The notes under the pieces: generated by a model
Databases searched by the model: none
What the model was told of the DNA's origin: nothing
What the model saw: only the letters and a program-made list of their open reading frames with translations
Shown here: positions 7,997-18,127 of the stretch, piece by piece
How the letters are laid out: each line of letters opens with the position of its first letter
How positions within the stretch are numbered: position 1 is the first letter of the stretch
Origin: Dyella sp. SG609
GTDB taxonomy: Bacteria > Pseudomonadota > Gammaproteobacteria > Xanthomonadales > Rhodanobacteraceae
Direction of reading: 5' to 3'
DNA: 64,000 nucleotides
Assembly (NCBI RefSeq): GCF_012275375.1
Contig: NZ_JAAZQJ010000003.1
Span: 434,001-498,000, forward strand
Position numbers and translations under genes: made by a program

Positions 7997-8560
7997 ATGA
8001 ATGCCAGCGCCTGGGACGAATTCCAGCAACTGCTCGCCTGCGAGGGCGACTGGCTGGCCGAGCTGGAGCCGCTCTCGCTGCCGCTGGACGAGCGCATGGC
8101 CGCCGGCTATGCCGAACGCAACCTGGCCGCGCTGGGCATGCTGGACGTATTGGACGAGCGCACTGCCGAGGTTTCCGACGAGGACAGCCCGCTGGTGCAG
8201 GATCTTGCGCGGATGGACGCCAAGCTCACCGCGCTGATCCACATCATCAACCGCGTATTGATTCCCGATGCGCTGACCCGGCCCCGCCACACCCTGCGCT
8301 TCAACGCCGTGGGCGCCCTGGTGCCGCCGGCGCTGGCGCCGGCCGGCGAGGGCGCGCTGCTGCGCATCCGTCTCGATGCTTGCCCGAGTTTTCCGTTGGA
8401 ACTGCCGGTGCGCGTGGAACGCCGTTTCCCCGACGGCCGCGTGTTCCTGACGTTTGAGAATCATTCCGACGCGCTGGGCGAAGGGCTGGAACGGATGGTT
8501 TTTCGCCATCACCGACGCAGAGTGGCAGTCACCCGGCAAGGGCATGGGCCAGCGGCCTGA
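7997..8560 (+). CDS. PilZ-like (probable cyclic di-GMP related) protein
   Basis: A 187-aa cytoplasmic protein. The N-terminal half (residues 1-95) is acidic and helical; the C-terminal half (~96-170; LRFNAVGALVPPALAP..., GALLRIRLDACPSFPLELPVRVERR) looks like the beta-barrel of an atypical PilZ domain. The canonical RxxxR and (D/N)xSxxG motifs are not seen, so direct c-di-GMP binding is uncertain. Xanthomonads carry PilZ proteins in the same place between fliT and fleQ. GGAGA lies 9 bp before the ATG. The function proposed, a brake or adaptor linking second messenger to flagella, is inference. Confidence 0.6.
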   Translation: MNASAWDEFQQLLACEGDWLAELEPLSLPLDERMAAGYAERNLAALGMLDVLDERTAEVSDEDSPLVQDLARMDAKLTALIHIINRVLIPDALTRPRHTLRFNAVGALVPPALAPAGEGALLRIRLDACPSFPLELPVRVERRFPDGRVFLTFENHSDALGEGLERMVFRHHRRRVAVTRQGHGPAA

Positions 8561-8929
8561 AGCGGTTCGTGAAGGCAATGTGATCGATATCACAAAACCG
8601 AGGCCCCAAAAGTTCAGTTTTTTGACGTGTCTGACACTTGGCATGTGCGGTGTGCCCAGGCCTGCGGCGTCAGCATCCATTCATTTAGCGTCGGTCGCTC
8701 AACGGTTTAAGACGTTTCGCCGGCGTCGTGAATACGTTTACAGCACTAGGGAGTAGTCGGAAAACCGACCCCATCCCTACCCCCCGTCATAGACCCGCCA
8801 CCTCGTTGGCCCCGATTTTGCGTATAGCCCAACGGCGTCGACGTCGGAGCGTTGACGCTATGGGTCAGCAGAAAAAACGAGTGACAGGGCATAGGAACGC
8901 CGGTCACCACCATGGGCAGGGGGTTTAGC
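8561..8929 (+). promoter_or_regulatory. fleQ upstream regulatory region (gene-less, ~370 bp)
   Basis: No credible gene is present. The stretch is richer in A/T than its surroundings (GTTTAAGACGTTTCG, GAATACGTTTACAG) and holds a perfect CRP-type palindrome at 8579-8594 that is listed separately. No convincing sigma-54 GG-N10-GC element was found, so fleQ is probably read by the housekeeping sigma factor. Confidence 0.6.
8579..8594 (+). promoter_or_regulatory. CRP/Clp/Vfr-family binding site
   Basis: TGTGATCGATATCACA is a perfect palindrome matching the CRP consensus TGTGA-N6-TCACA at every conserved position. It lies ~335 bp before the fleQ start. Xanthomonads use the CRP homologue Clp, which recognises the same sequence and is antagonised by c-di-GMP; in Pseudomonas aeruginosa the homologue Vfr represses fleQ. 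Confidence 0.75.
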
Positions 8930-10411
<1,482 letters not shown>

Positions 10412-10418
10412 TCAGATC

Positions 10419-10449
10419 AAATCCGGCGCGCCAATCGCGCGCCGGATTT
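10419..10449 (+). terminator. Hairpin terminator after fleQ
   Basis: AAATCCGGCGCG / CGCGCCGGATTT forms a perfect 12-bp stem with a 7-nt loop eight bases after the fleQ stop. The T residues that end the 3' arm may serve as a short T-tract. Confidence 0.7.
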
Positions 10450-10485
10450 GGATCGTTCTATCAAGCGCAAAGAACTTCACCCCCT

Positions 10486-10886
10486 CGCTCCGCCCGGCCC
10501 CTCACCCCGACCCTCTCCCCGGAGGGGAGAGGGAGAAGTGATGTGGCGCCGCATACAGGAACGAAGAGCAAAAGCTGGCCTCGTTCCTTGAACGTCCTCT
10601 CGGCAACGGCACGTTGAAGAAGCCGCTACGTAAACGCACAGTCGTTTCGTGTAGACCCAGGTTAATCAGGCTACCGCAGCCGCCCACTGCTCCTTCTAGT
10701 CGCGTCGCGAGCCTTTGCTCTAAGGCCATTCTCTCTTTGGTTACTTTCTCTTTGGGCCAGCAAAGAGAAAGTGACTCGGGCGCCGGCAGGCGTCCGAAAT
10801 GCCCGCTGCATAAGCGGCCAAGTCGCGGCCACGCAAAACCGAGCGATACCGCCACTGGATCCCGGCCTACGCCGGGATGACGAGCA
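10486..10886 (+). repeat. Mosaic dispersed intergenic repeat, copy A (~400 bp)
   Basis: Fills most of the fleQ-fliE gap (10412-10970). Modules in order: CCCTCTCCCC/GGGGAGAGGG element; a ~250-bp core (…ACGTAAACGCACAGTCGTTT…, then TTTCTCTTTGGG and CAGCAAAGAGAAA arms forming a hairpin); GCCCGCTGCATAAGCGGCC; and CCACTGGATCCCGGCCTACG ending GGGATGACGAG. A near-identical copy lies at 39054-39502 and the last modules occur as an inverted pair at 34505-34693. Open frames inside it are not conserved as proteins and are not annotated as genes. Confidence 0.85.
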
Positions 10887-10913
10887 ACGCACGCGCAACC
10901 CATTTTTTGGTGA

Positions 10914-10928
10914 TGGCACACCTTGTGC
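10914..10928 (+). promoter_or_regulatory. Sigma-54 promoter of the fliE operon
   Basis: TGGCACACCTTGTGC has the required GG (10915-10916), 10-bp spacer and GC (10927-10928) and the TGGCAC half is perfect. Predicted start of transcription is near 10940, about 30 nt before fliE. It begins only 28 bp after the end of repeat copy A. Confidence 0.85.
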
Positions 10929-10970
10929 ATCCATCCCCCTAGTCATCAAAGGACGCGCTGGAATTCCGTC

Positions 10971-11297
10971 ATGCCCACAATCGACGTCAACACCCTGCTA
11001 TCCCAAATGCGGCAAATGTCCGCCACCATGCCGACACCCGAAACCGCATCGCGCAGCGTAATCCCAGCCCAAACCAGCGATTTCGGCGCCCTGCTCAAGC
11101 AATCGATAGCCACTGTCGGCCAGACCCAAATGGAAGCCGGAAAATTGGCGGCCTCCTTCGAACGCGGTGACGCCGGCGCCGACCTCGGCCGCACCATGGT
11201 CGCCGTGCAGAAGGCCGACCTCTCCCTGCGCGCCATGACCGAAGTGCGCAACAAACTCGTCGATGCCTACAAAGACATCATGAACATGCCGGTGTAA
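10971..11297 (+). CDS. fliE: Flagellar hook-basal body complex protein FliE
   Basis: FliE (108 aa) joins the MS ring to the rod and helps gate export. The C-terminal half (residues ~55-108) with VAVQKADLSLRAMTEVRNKLVDAYKDIMNMPV is the conserved family signature. The frame is open upstream to 10923, but MPTIDVNTLLSQMRQM is the normal N-terminus and lies just downstream of the predicted sigma-54 start site. First gene of the fliEFGHIJK run. Confidence 0.95.
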   Translation: MPTIDVNTLLSQMRQMSATMPTPETASRSVIPAQTSDFGALLKQSIATVGQTQMEAGKLAASFERGDAGADLGRTMVAVQKADLSLRAMTEVRNKLVDAYKDIMNMPV

Positions 11298-11349
11298 CGG
11301 ACCGCAGCGTCCGCCCGCCATCCCACTCCACCGATAACGAGCAGTTTTC

Positions 11350-13041
11350 ATGGCCGAAAACGCCATCGCGCAGACCGACCCGAACGGCAAGCGCCTGGAC
11401 CCGCTGAAGCAACTCGCGCAGAGCCCGGCGACGCGGCAGCTGCTGCTGCTGGTTGCCGTGGCCGCGGCCGTGGCGTTCGGCGTCGCGGTGGTGCTGTGGT
11501 CGCGCGGGCCCAACTTCGCGCTGCTGTATGCGGGCCTGGATTCCAAGGACGCCTCCGCCATTACCCAGGCGTTGCAGACGTCCAATACGCCCTATCAGCT
11601 GGGGCCGGATGGCGCATCGATCTCGGTGCCGGCGGCGGATCTTGCCGCCGTGCGCCTTCGTCTTGCCGCGCAAGGCCTGCCGCAAGGCAGCGCGGGCACC
11701 AGCGCCACCGTGCCCGGCGCGGATTCGCCGTTCGGCATGAGCGACCTGGCCGAACGCACGCGTTATCAGCAGATGCTGGAAACGGACCTGGGCAACACCA
11801 TCGCCGGCCTGCAGTCGGTGCGCGCGGCGCGCGTGCATCTGGCGCTGCCGAAACCGTCGGCCTTTATTCGCGACAACAAGCAGGCCAGCGCCTCGGTGCT
11901 GGTGACGCTGTTCCCGGGCCGCCAGCTCGATGCCTCGCAGGTGGCGGCGATCGTGCACCTGGTGGCGTCGAGCGTGCCGGAGCTGGATCCGCGCCAGGTT
12001 TCCGTGGTCGACCAGCAAGGCCAGCTGCTCACCGTCACCGATCCGGACAGCGCCGGCGCGGTCGGCGACAGCCGCCTGCGCCTGGCTACGCGGATGGAGA
12101 ACACCTACGCGCAGCGTATCGAGGAATTGCTCACGCCGCTGGTCGGCCCGGGCAAGGTGCGCGCGCAGGTCTATGCGGACCTGGATTTCAGCCAGACCGA
12201 GAAGGCCACCGAAACCTACAATCACGACAACCCCGCATTGCGCAGCGAACAGGTCAGCAGCGAGCAGCGGCGCGACGGCTCCAGCAACGGCGGCGTGCCG
12301 GGCGCGCTGAGCAACCAGCCGCCGACCACGGTGGCGCAGCCGACCGCGGCCAAGCCCAATGCCGGCGCGGGCAATGCCAGCGCCACGGCGAATACCAATG
12401 CGGGCGGCGAGAGTTCCAGCAGCGCCACGCGCAACTACGAACTCGATCGCACCGTCAGCCACGTCAGCGATCCGGCCGGACGCCTCGCGCGCCTCACGGT
12501 GGCGGTGGCGGTGGACAACAAGGCCACCACCGACGACAAGGGCAACAGCAAGAGCGTGCCGTTCACCGCGCAGGAGCTGGAACACCTGACCGACCTGGCC
12601 AAGAACGCGGTCGGCTTCAACCAGCAGCGCGGCGACAGCGTCAGCGTGATCAACCAGCCCTTCCACAAGGCGCCGGGCAACGAACCCTTGCCGGAGACGC
12701 CGTTCTGGCAGCGCCCCGGCGTGATGGACCTGATCAAGCAGGGCGGCGGCGTGCTGGTCGCGCTGATCATCGCCTTCGGCCTGCTGCGCCCGCTGCTGCG
12801 CGGCGTGTTCAAGGGCGCGCCGGGCACCGCGCTGCAGGCGCTGCCTGCCGGCGCCGGCGGCGTGCCGACGGTATCGGTGCGCATCGACGATATGGACGAC
12901 GACGTGGCGCCGGGGCGTTTGGGCCCGCCGCCGGGCATGAACTACGAAGCGCGCGTGGCGATGGCCAAGCGCATGGTCACCGAGAACCCCAAGCAGGTGG
13001 CGCAGGTGGTCAGGAGCTGGGTGGGCGAAGATGGCGGCTAA
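11350..13041 (+). CDS. fliF: Flagellar MS-ring protein FliF
   Basis: FliF (563 aa) builds the MS ring in the inner membrane around the export gate. Transmembrane segment 1 is at residues ~32-52 and segment 2 at ~466-487; between them lie the secretin-like ring-building motifs (YAGLDSKDASAITQAL; RVHLALPKPSAFIRD; SVSVVDQQGQLL) and a low-complexity Ala/Asn/Ser linker (~310-360) that forms the beta-collar. The cytoplasmic tail that binds FliG (~500-563) ends MVTENPKQVAQVVRSWVGED. It overlaps fliG by 11 bp. Confidence 0.97.
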   Translation: MAENAIAQTDPNGKRLDPLKQLAQSPATRQLLLLVAVAAAVAFGVAVVLWSRGPNFALLYAGLDSKDASAITQALQTSNTPYQLGPDGASISVPAADLAAVRLRLAAQGLPQGSAGTSATVPGADSPFGMSDLAERTRYQQMLETDLGNTIAGLQSVRAARVHLALPKPSAFIRDNKQASASVLVTLFPGRQLDASQVAAIVHLVASSVPELDPRQVSVVDQQGQLLTVTDPDSAGAVGDSRLRLATRMENTYAQRIEELLTPLVGPGKVRAQVYADLDFSQTEKATETYNHDNPALRSEQVSSEQRRDGSSNGGVPGALSNQPPTTVAQPTAAKPNAGAGNASATANTNAGGESSSSATRNYELDRTVSHVSDPAGRLARLTVAVAVDNKATTDDKGNSKSVPFTAQELEHLTDLAKNAVGFNQQRGDSVSVINQPFHKAPGNEPLPETPFWQRPGVMDLIKQGGGVLVALIIAFGLLRPLLRGVFKGAPGTALQALPAGAGGVPTVSVRIDDMDDDVAPGRLGPPPGMNYEARVAMAKRMVTENPKQVAQVVRSWVGEDGG

Positions 13042-14038
13042 TATCGAAATCACTGGCGCCCAGCGCGCGGCAATCCTGTTGCTCACCCTGGGCGAGCAGG
13101 ACGCGGCCGAAGTCCTGAAGCATCTCAATGCCCGCGACGTGCAGGCCGTCGGCCAGGCCATGGCAGGCCTGAGCAATGTCTCGCGCGAGCAGGTCGAGCA
13201 CGTACTCGGCCGCCTCACCGAGGACATGGGCCGGCACACCTCGCTGGGCGTGGGCACCGAGGAATACATCCGCAAGATCCTGGTCAACGCGCTGGGCGAG
13301 AGCAAGGCGGGCGGCCTGATCGACCGCATCCTGCTCGGCCGCAGCAGCAAGGGCCTGGAATCGCTGAAGTGGATGGAGAGCCGCGCGATCGCCGAGATGA
13401 TCGGGCAGGAGCATCCGCAGATCATCGCCCTGGTGCTGGCGCACCTGGAGCCGGACCAGGCCGCCGAAGTGATCGGCTACCTGCCGCCGCGCGTGCGCAG
13501 CGATTCGGTGATGCGCATCGCCACGCTCGACGGCGTGCAGCCGCATGCGCTGAACGAACTGGACGAGATCATGGAGCGCCAGTTCTCCGGCAATACCAAC
13601 AAGCTGAAGTCCGCCACCGTCGGCGGCCTGAAGGCGGCGGCGGACATCCTCAATGCGATGGAGACCAGCCGCGAGACCGAGCTGATGAGCGCGATCCGCG
13701 GCCACGATGCGGCGCTCGGCGGCCGCATCGAAGAACTGATGTTCGTGTTCGAGGACCTGGCGGAGCTGGACGACCGCAGCATGCAGATGCTGCTGCGCGA
13801 AGTGCCGTCGGCGCGCCTGGTCACCGCCTTGAAGGGGGCCGAGCCCGGCGTGCGCGAACGCATCTTCTCGAACATGTCCAAGCGCGCCTCCGACATGCTG
13901 CGCGACGACCTGGAAGTGAAGGGCCCCGTGCGCCTGAGCGAAGTCGACGCCGCGCAGAAGGAAGTGCTGCAGATCGCCCGCCGGCTGGCCGACACCGGGC
14001 AGATCAGCCTTACCGGCGGCGGTGACGACTTCGTCTGA
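13031..14038 (+). CDS. fliG: Flagellar motor switch protein FliG
   Basis: FliG (335 aa) is the switch-complex protein that contacts FliF, FliM and the stator. N domain residues ~8-100 (GAQRAAILLLTLGEQDAAEV), middle domain with the FliM-binding EHPQ motif (QEHPQIIALVLAHL, ~125-140), and C-terminal charged torque helix (DDRSMQMLLREV, ~258-270). The length is standard. Start overlaps the end of fliF and its stop overlaps the fliH ATG, so translation is tightly coupled. Confidence 0.97.
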   Translation: MAANIEITGAQRAAILLLTLGEQDAAEVLKHLNARDVQAVGQAMAGLSNVSREQVEHVLGRLTEDMGRHTSLGVGTEEYIRKILVNALGESKAGGLIDRILLGRSSKGLESLKWMESRAIAEMIGQEHPQIIALVLAHLEPDQAAEVIGYLPPRVRSDSVMRIATLDGVQPHALNELDEIMERQFSGNTNKLKSATVGGLKAAADILNAMETSRETELMSAIRGHDAALGGRIEELMFVFEDLAELDDRSMQMLLREVPSARLVTALKGAEPGVRERIFSNMSKRASDMLRDDLEVKGPVRLSEVDAAQKEVLQIARRLADTGQISLTGGGDDFV

Positions 14039-14679
14039 TGGCCGCCTCCTTTCTCTCGCGCGAACAGCTGAAGGATTTCCGCCGGTGGGAGCTGCCCGAG
14101 GTGGGCGAGCCCAAGCCGGCGGAGGCGGCGGAAGCCCAGGCGGCGCTGCCGACCGTGGCCGATCTGGAAGGCCTGGAGCGCGAAGCGCGCGACGCGGGCT
14201 ACGCGGCAGGCCTGGCCGAAGGGCGCGCCGCCGCGGACGCGGAGCTGCGCGAAAAGCTCGCCTTGCTCGACGGCATCCTGCACGCCGCCGCGCGGCCGCT
14301 GGAAGCGCTGGACGACGCGACCGAACAGGACCTGGCGCGGCTGGCGCTGGTGATCGCCCGCCGTGTGGTGGGGCATGAACTGAAAACCTCGCCCGCGCTG
14401 ATCGTACGCACGGTGCGCGAAGCCGCGCTGGCCCTGCCGGCGGCGACGCGCAACCTGCGCGTGTATCTGCATCCGGACGATCTGGCCCTGCTGCGCGAGC
14501 TGGAGGCGGCGGAGCCGCACTGGCAGCTGCTGCCCGACCCGGACATGCAGCGCGGCGATTGCCTGCTGGAAAGCGAAAGCTCGCGCCTGGACGCCAAGGT
14601 GGAAACGCGGCTCGCCGCCATCGCCGACGCGGTGTTCGGCGACGAAGCCAGCGAAGATCCCGAGACCGAAATGGCATGA
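14038..14679 (+). CDS. fliH: Flagellar assembly protein FliH (FliI regulator)
   Basis: FliH (213 aa) is the peripheral stalk-like regulator that anchors the ATPase FliI to the C ring and export gate. Seen: an extreme N-terminal Trp-containing segment (residues ~15-20, [12 protein letters not shown]), a Gly-rich AxxxG-type heptad stretch ([20 protein letters not shown], ~45-65), and a C-terminal V1/V0 E-subunit-like domain (residues ~95-205). Starts on the last base of fliG and overlaps fliI by 4 bp. Confidence 0.92.
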   Translation: MAASFLSREQLKDFRRWELPEVGEPKPAEAAEAQAALPTVADLEGLEREARDAGYAAGLAEGRAAADAELREKLALLDGILHAAARPLEALDDATEQDLARLALVIARRVVGHELKTSPALIVRTVREAALALPAATRNLRVYLHPDDLALLRELEAAEPHWQLLPDPDMQRGDCLLESESSRLDAKVETRLAAIADAVFGDEASEDPETEMA

Positions 14680-16034
14680 GCAGCGGCTCCGCCACCACCG
14701 AACGCTGGCGCCAGCGCCTGGCCCGCCGCGCACGCCGCGCCGAGGCGGCTGCGCCGCTGGTGGTGGAGGGGCGCTTGCGCCGCGTGGTCGGGCTGACGCT
14801 GGAAGCCGAAGGCTGCGAAGCGCCGCTCGGCGCGCGCTGCCTGGTGGCCGCCGCGGGCGGCGTGCAGCTGGATACCGAAGTGGTCGGCTTCGCCGACGAC
14901 CGCCTGCTGCTGATGCCGGTGACCGAGATGCACGGCGTGCTGCCGAATGCGCGCGTGCGCCCGTGCTCGCATACCGGCGGCCTGCCGGTGGGCGCCGCGC
15001 TGCTGGGCCGCGTGATCGGCGCGGACGGCGTGCCCCTGGATGGCGCCGGCCCCCTCGACGTGGACGAGCACGCCTCGCTCAAGCGCGAACCGATCAATCC
15101 GATGGCGCGCAAGCCGATCGACGCGCCGCTGGATACGGGCGTGCGCGCGATCAATGCGCTGCTTACCGTGGGCCGCGGCCAGCGCCTGGGACTGTTCGCC
15201 GGCTCCGGCGTCGGCAAATCGACCCTGCTCGGCATGATGACGCGCTACACCGACGCCGACGTGGTGGTGGTGGGCCTGATCGGCGAGCGCGGCCGCGAGG
15301 TGAAGGAATTCGTCGAGCACACGCTGGGTGAGGAAGGCCGCGCCCGCGCGGTGATCGTCGCCGCGCCGGCCGATGCGCCGCCGCTGAAGCGCCTGCGCGG
15401 CGCGCAGTACGCCACCGCGATTGCCGAATGGTTCCGCGACCGCGGCCAGCGCGTGCTGCTGCTGATGGATTCGATCACCCGCTACGCGCAGGCGCAGCGC
15501 GAGATCGCGCTGGCCATCGGCGAGCCGCCGGCGACCAAGGGCTATCCGCCGTCGGTGTTCGCCCTGCTGCCGGCCCTGGTCGAGCGCGCCGGCAACGATG
15601 CCGAGGGGCGCGGTTCGATCACCGCGTTCTATACGGTGCTGACCGAGGGCGACGACTACCGCCACGATCCGATCGCCGATGCGGCGCGCGCGATCCTGGA
15701 CGGCCATATCGTGCTGTCGCGCGACCTGGCCGAAGCCGGCCACTATCCGGCCATCGATATCGAAGCCTCGATCAGCCGCGTGATGCCGGCGGTAGTGGAG
15801 CGCACGCACCTGCGCGCGGCGCAGCAGTTCCGGCAGGTCTATTCGGCGTATCGCCAGCAGCGCGACCTGATCGCGGTGGGCGCGTACCAGAAGGGTTCCG
15901 ATCCGCAGGTGGACAAGGCCATTGCGATGTGGCCGCAGCTGCGCGGTTTCCTGCAGCAGGAAGTGGACGATCCGATGCCGCTGGCGCAGGCGATCGAGGC
16001 GCTGCAGGACCTCGCCGCCGAGGCCGCCGCATGA
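14676..16034 (+). CDS. fliI: Flagellar export ATPase FliI
   Basis: FliI (452 aa) is the F1-beta-like ATPase of flagellar type III export. Walker A GSGVGKST at residues ~174-181, the family signature [13 protein letters not shown] (~200-212), Walker [15 protein letters not shown] (~257-270) and [11 protein letters not shown] (~289) are present. The frame extends upstream into fliH; the ATG used overlaps the fliH stop as ATGA and gives the normal N-terminus. Confidence 0.97.
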   Translation: MSSGSATTERWRQRLARRARRAEAAAPLVVEGRLRRVVGLTLEAEGCEAPLGARCLVAAAGGVQLDTEVVGFADDRLLLMPVTEMHGVLPNARVRPCSHTGGLPVGAALLGRVIGADGVPLDGAGPLDVDEHASLKREPINPMARKPIDAPLDTGVRAINALLTVGRGQRLGLFAGSGVGKSTLLGMMTRYTDADVVVVGLIGERGREVKEFVEHTLGEEGRARAVIVAAPADAPPLKRLRGAQYATAIAEWFRDRGQRVLLLMDSITRYAQAQREIALAIGEPPATKGYPPSVFALLPALVERAGNDAEGRGSITAFYTVLTEGDDYRHDPIADAARAILDGHIVLSRDLAEAGHYPAIDIEASISRVMPAVVERTHLRAAQQFRQVYSAYRQQRDLIAVGAYQKGSDPQVDKAIAMWPQLRGFLQQEVDDPMPLAQAIEALQDLAAEAAA

Positions 16035-16465
16035 AGCCGCGTTCCGCCCGCCTGGCGCCGGCCGCCGATCACGCCAAGGAAAAGCGCGAGACCGCCGCGT
16101 TGCGCCTCGCCGAGCAGCAGGAGCGCCTGCGCGCGGCCGAGCACCAGCTTTCCGAATTGCGCCGCTACCGCGCGGAGTACGCGCTGGACGGCGCGGCCGC
16201 GGTTTCGGTGGCGGCGCTGCTCAACCGGCAGCAGTTCGTGGAGCGCATCGACCGCGCCATCAATCAGCAGTTGTTCGAGGTGGAGCGCCAGCGCCGCCTG
16301 CTCGACCAGGCCGGCGCCGCCTGGCGTGCCGCGCATGCGCGCGAGCGTGCGCTGGAGAGCGTGATCGGCCAGGCGCGCGAGCAGGAACGCAAGAGCGAAG
16401 AGCGCCGCGAACAGAACGACATCGACGAACGCATGCAGCACCGCAACCCGCGGCGCCGCAGCTAG
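16031..16465 (+). CDS. fliJ: Flagellar export chaperone FliJ
   Basis: FliJ (144 aa) is the soluble coiled-coil export factor that sits in the FliI hexamer. The protein is almost wholly helical and rich in Arg, Glu, Gln and Ala, with heptad-like spacing across residues ~20-125. It starts inside the last codon of fliI (ATGA) and is followed by fliK, the standard order. Sequence conservation in the family is low; context makes the call secure. Confidence 0.9.
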   Translation: MKPRSARLAPAADHAKEKRETAALRLAEQQERLRAAEHQLSELRRYRAEYALDGAAAVSVAALLNRQQFVERIDRAINQQLFEVERQRRLLDQAGAAWRAAHARERALESVIGQAREQERKSEERREQNDIDERMQHRNPRRRS

Positions 16466-16478
16466 CAGGCTTCCTTCC

Positions 16479-17519
16479 ATGACTCCGAACGTATCCATGC
16501 CTACTTCCACGCCCAAGCCCGTCGCCTCCGGCGCGCCTGCCGCCGCCGGCAAAGGTGCGCAGACCGGCGCGGCCGATGCCGCCTCCGGCCAGGAAGGTTT
16601 CGAGCGCCAGTTCAACCAGGTGATGCGCCAGCAGGCGGGCGCCGCCTTGCCGGCAGCCATCGCGCCACCGGTGCTGCCGGCGAAGGTGGCGCTGGCCCCC
16701 GTGGAGGCCGGCGGTCCGCTCGCCGGCAAGGACGAAGCGACCACCGACCCGGCCGAGCGCGATGGCAATGCGCTGGCGGCGGCGGTGCTCGCGATGCTGG
16801 GGCAGGGCGTGGCGGCGCAGGCGAAGATCGCCGGTGCGGGCCAGGGCCAGACGGTATCGGCCGATGCGGGCAAGGGCGGTGCGCAACGTGGATTGCCTGG
16901 ATTGGTGATGGATGCCGCAAAGGATGCAGGCGCTGCGGCGCCCGTGCCGTCCACCGGTGTCGACGCCGGCGCACTGCTTGCGGCGGCGAGTGCGTCGCCT
17001 GCGCCGGAAACGCACAAGTCCGCCGAACCGGGCAACGTCGAAGCGCTCGCCGCTCCGATGACGCTGCATGCACCTGCGCCGAACGCCGCACCTGCCGCGC
17101 ACAGCCTGAAGATGGATGCGCCCGCCGGCAGCCCGGGCTTTGCGCAGGAACTCGGCCAGCAGGTCGCCTGGCTGGGCGGACAGGAGATCAAGCAGGCGCG
17201 CATCCGCCTGCGCCCGGAGGAACTGGGCCAGCTCGACGTGAAAGTGAGCGTGGCCGAACACGGCCGCGTCGACGTCAGCTTTACCGCGCAGCATCCGGCG
17301 GCCGTCACCGCCGTGCAGCAAACGCTGGGTCAGCTCGACCTGATGCTGGCGGGGCATGGCCTGTCGCTGGGACAGGCGCAGGTGGGGCAGCAAAGTGCGG
17401 GAGAGCGCGGCGCCGGCCACGCGGGCGAGCCGCAGGATGCGCTGGCCGCGGAAGCGGATCCGGTCGAAGGCGTCGGCGCCCGCACGGTCGCCGTCGGCCT
17501 GCTGGATACGTTCGCCTGA
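16479..17519 (+). CDS. fliK: Flagellar hook-length control protein FliK
   Basis: FliK (346 aa) measures hook length and triggers the export switch through FlhB. The N-terminal ~210 residues are Ala/Pro/Gly-rich and disordered. The C-terminal domain (~220-310) contains the family core RIRLRPEELGQLDVKVSVAE followed by VDVSFTAQHPAAVTAVQQTL and LMLAGHGLSLGQAQV. It ends the fliE-fliK run; a minus-strand hicBA pair converges on it with a 9-bp gap. A second FliK-like gene exists at 34968-36107. Confidence 0.93.
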   Translation: MTPNVSMPTSTPKPVASGAPAAAGKGAQTGAADAASGQEGFERQFNQVMRQQAGAALPAAIAPPVLPAKVALAPVEAGGPLAGKDEATTDPAERDGNALAAAVLAMLGQGVAAQAKIAGAGQGQTVSADAGKGGAQRGLPGLVMDAAKDAGAAAPVPSTGVDAGALLAAASASPAPETHKSAEPGNVEALAAPMTLHAPAPNAAPAAHSLKMDAPAGSPGFAQELGQQVAWLGGQEIKQARIRLRPEELGQLDVKVSVAEHGRVDVSFTAQHPAAVTAVQQTLGQLDLMLAGHGLSLGQAQVGQQSAGERGAGHAGEPQDALAAEADPVEGVGARTVAVGLLDTFA

Positions 17520-17528
17520 GCTCCAGCT

Positions 17529-17870
17529 TCAGGCCGGGCTGAGCACTTCGTGCTCCAGCGCGATCTGCAGCAGCTGGTTGAGGCTGACGCCGCGCGCCGC
17601 CGCCGCCGTGACGGCGCGCTCGTGCAGCTTGGGCGGGATGCGCGCCTGGAACTTGCCGGAGAAGTTCTTGTACGGCTCGATGCCGTTGGCGCGGCAGGTC
17701 TCGAAGAACACGCGCAGCGAGGTGCTGCCCTCGCGCGCCAGGCCGGCCACGTCGGTGGCGTAGAAATCGGCACCGCCGTTGAGGCTGGTGAACTCGCCGC
17801 GGAACATCTCGAGCTCCGGGTCGTACTCGATCACGGCCTTGTGGCCGTCGATGGTCATGACATTGATCAT
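17529..17870 (-). CDS. hicB: HicB-family antitoxin
   Basis: HicB-like antitoxin (113 aa). The N-terminal part (residues ~1-65: MTIDGHKAVIEYDPELEMFRGEF, then ADFYATDVAGLAREGSTSLR) is the degenerate RNase H-like fold that binds HicA, and the C-terminal part (ARIPPKLHERAVTAAAARG, then SLNQLLQIALEHEV) is an Arc/CopG-type DNA-binding domain. GGAGTG lies before the ATG, which overlaps the hicA reading-frame stop (ATGA). It lies tail to tail with fliK. The partner toxin gene upstream is interrupted, so this may be an orphan antitoxin or regulator. Confidence 0.88.
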   Translation of the reverse strand: MINVMTIDGHKAVIEYDPELEMFRGEFTSLNGGADFYATDVAGLAREGSTSLRVFFETCRANGIEPYKNFSGKFQARIPPKLHERAVTAAAARGVSLNQLLQIALEHEVLSPA

Positions 17871-18121
17871 GGCTTCACTCCAAGAGACTCCAACCATTTG
17901 CGGACGCCGGCCACCGCGCCCTTGTCCATGTCCGGCCGCGGGTGAGGGCGGTGGAACACGTGGACCTACCCGGCCAGCACGACCGCCACGCGGGAGCCTT
18001 CCGCCTGGCTGATCCTCGCGCCCAGCTCCCTGAAAAGAGCCTCCACCTCCGCCCACTTCACGTTGCCGGAAGCGGGGCGGTTGAAGATCAGGCTCAGCGT
18101 CCTTGCATGTTTGTTTTTCAT
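17867..18121 (-). pseudogene. hicA: HicA-family toxin gene interrupted by an in-frame amber codon
   Basis: The reading frame begins MKNKHARTLSLIFNRPASGN, continues as a HicA-type dsRBD-like domain (VKWAEVEALFRELGARI; QAEGSRVAVVLAG) for 51 residues, meets TAG at 17966-17968, and continues in the same frame with the HicA signature VFHRPHPRPDMDKGAVAGVR to a TGA overlapping the hicB start. Without the TAG it would be one 84-residue protein of normal family length. Nothing is shifted; one codon is changed. Read as a point-mutated toxin; a sequencing error or amber suppression cannot be excluded. Confidence 0.75.
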
Positions 18122-18127
18122 GCAGGG

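Noticed and set aside
10614-10880. Small open frames inside the mosaic repeat, also at 39120-39400
   Set aside because: The frames arise from repeat DNA, differ between copies by frame-changing differences, and lack ribosome sites.
14559-14675. Longer fliI start inside fliH
   Set aside because: The added residues are basic low-complexity sequence read out of frame from fliH; the ATGA overlap gives the normal FliI N-terminus.
17966-17968. TAG in hicA as programmed read-through or pyrrolysine
   Set aside because: No pyl genes or recoding element is visible; a point mutation is the simpler reading.
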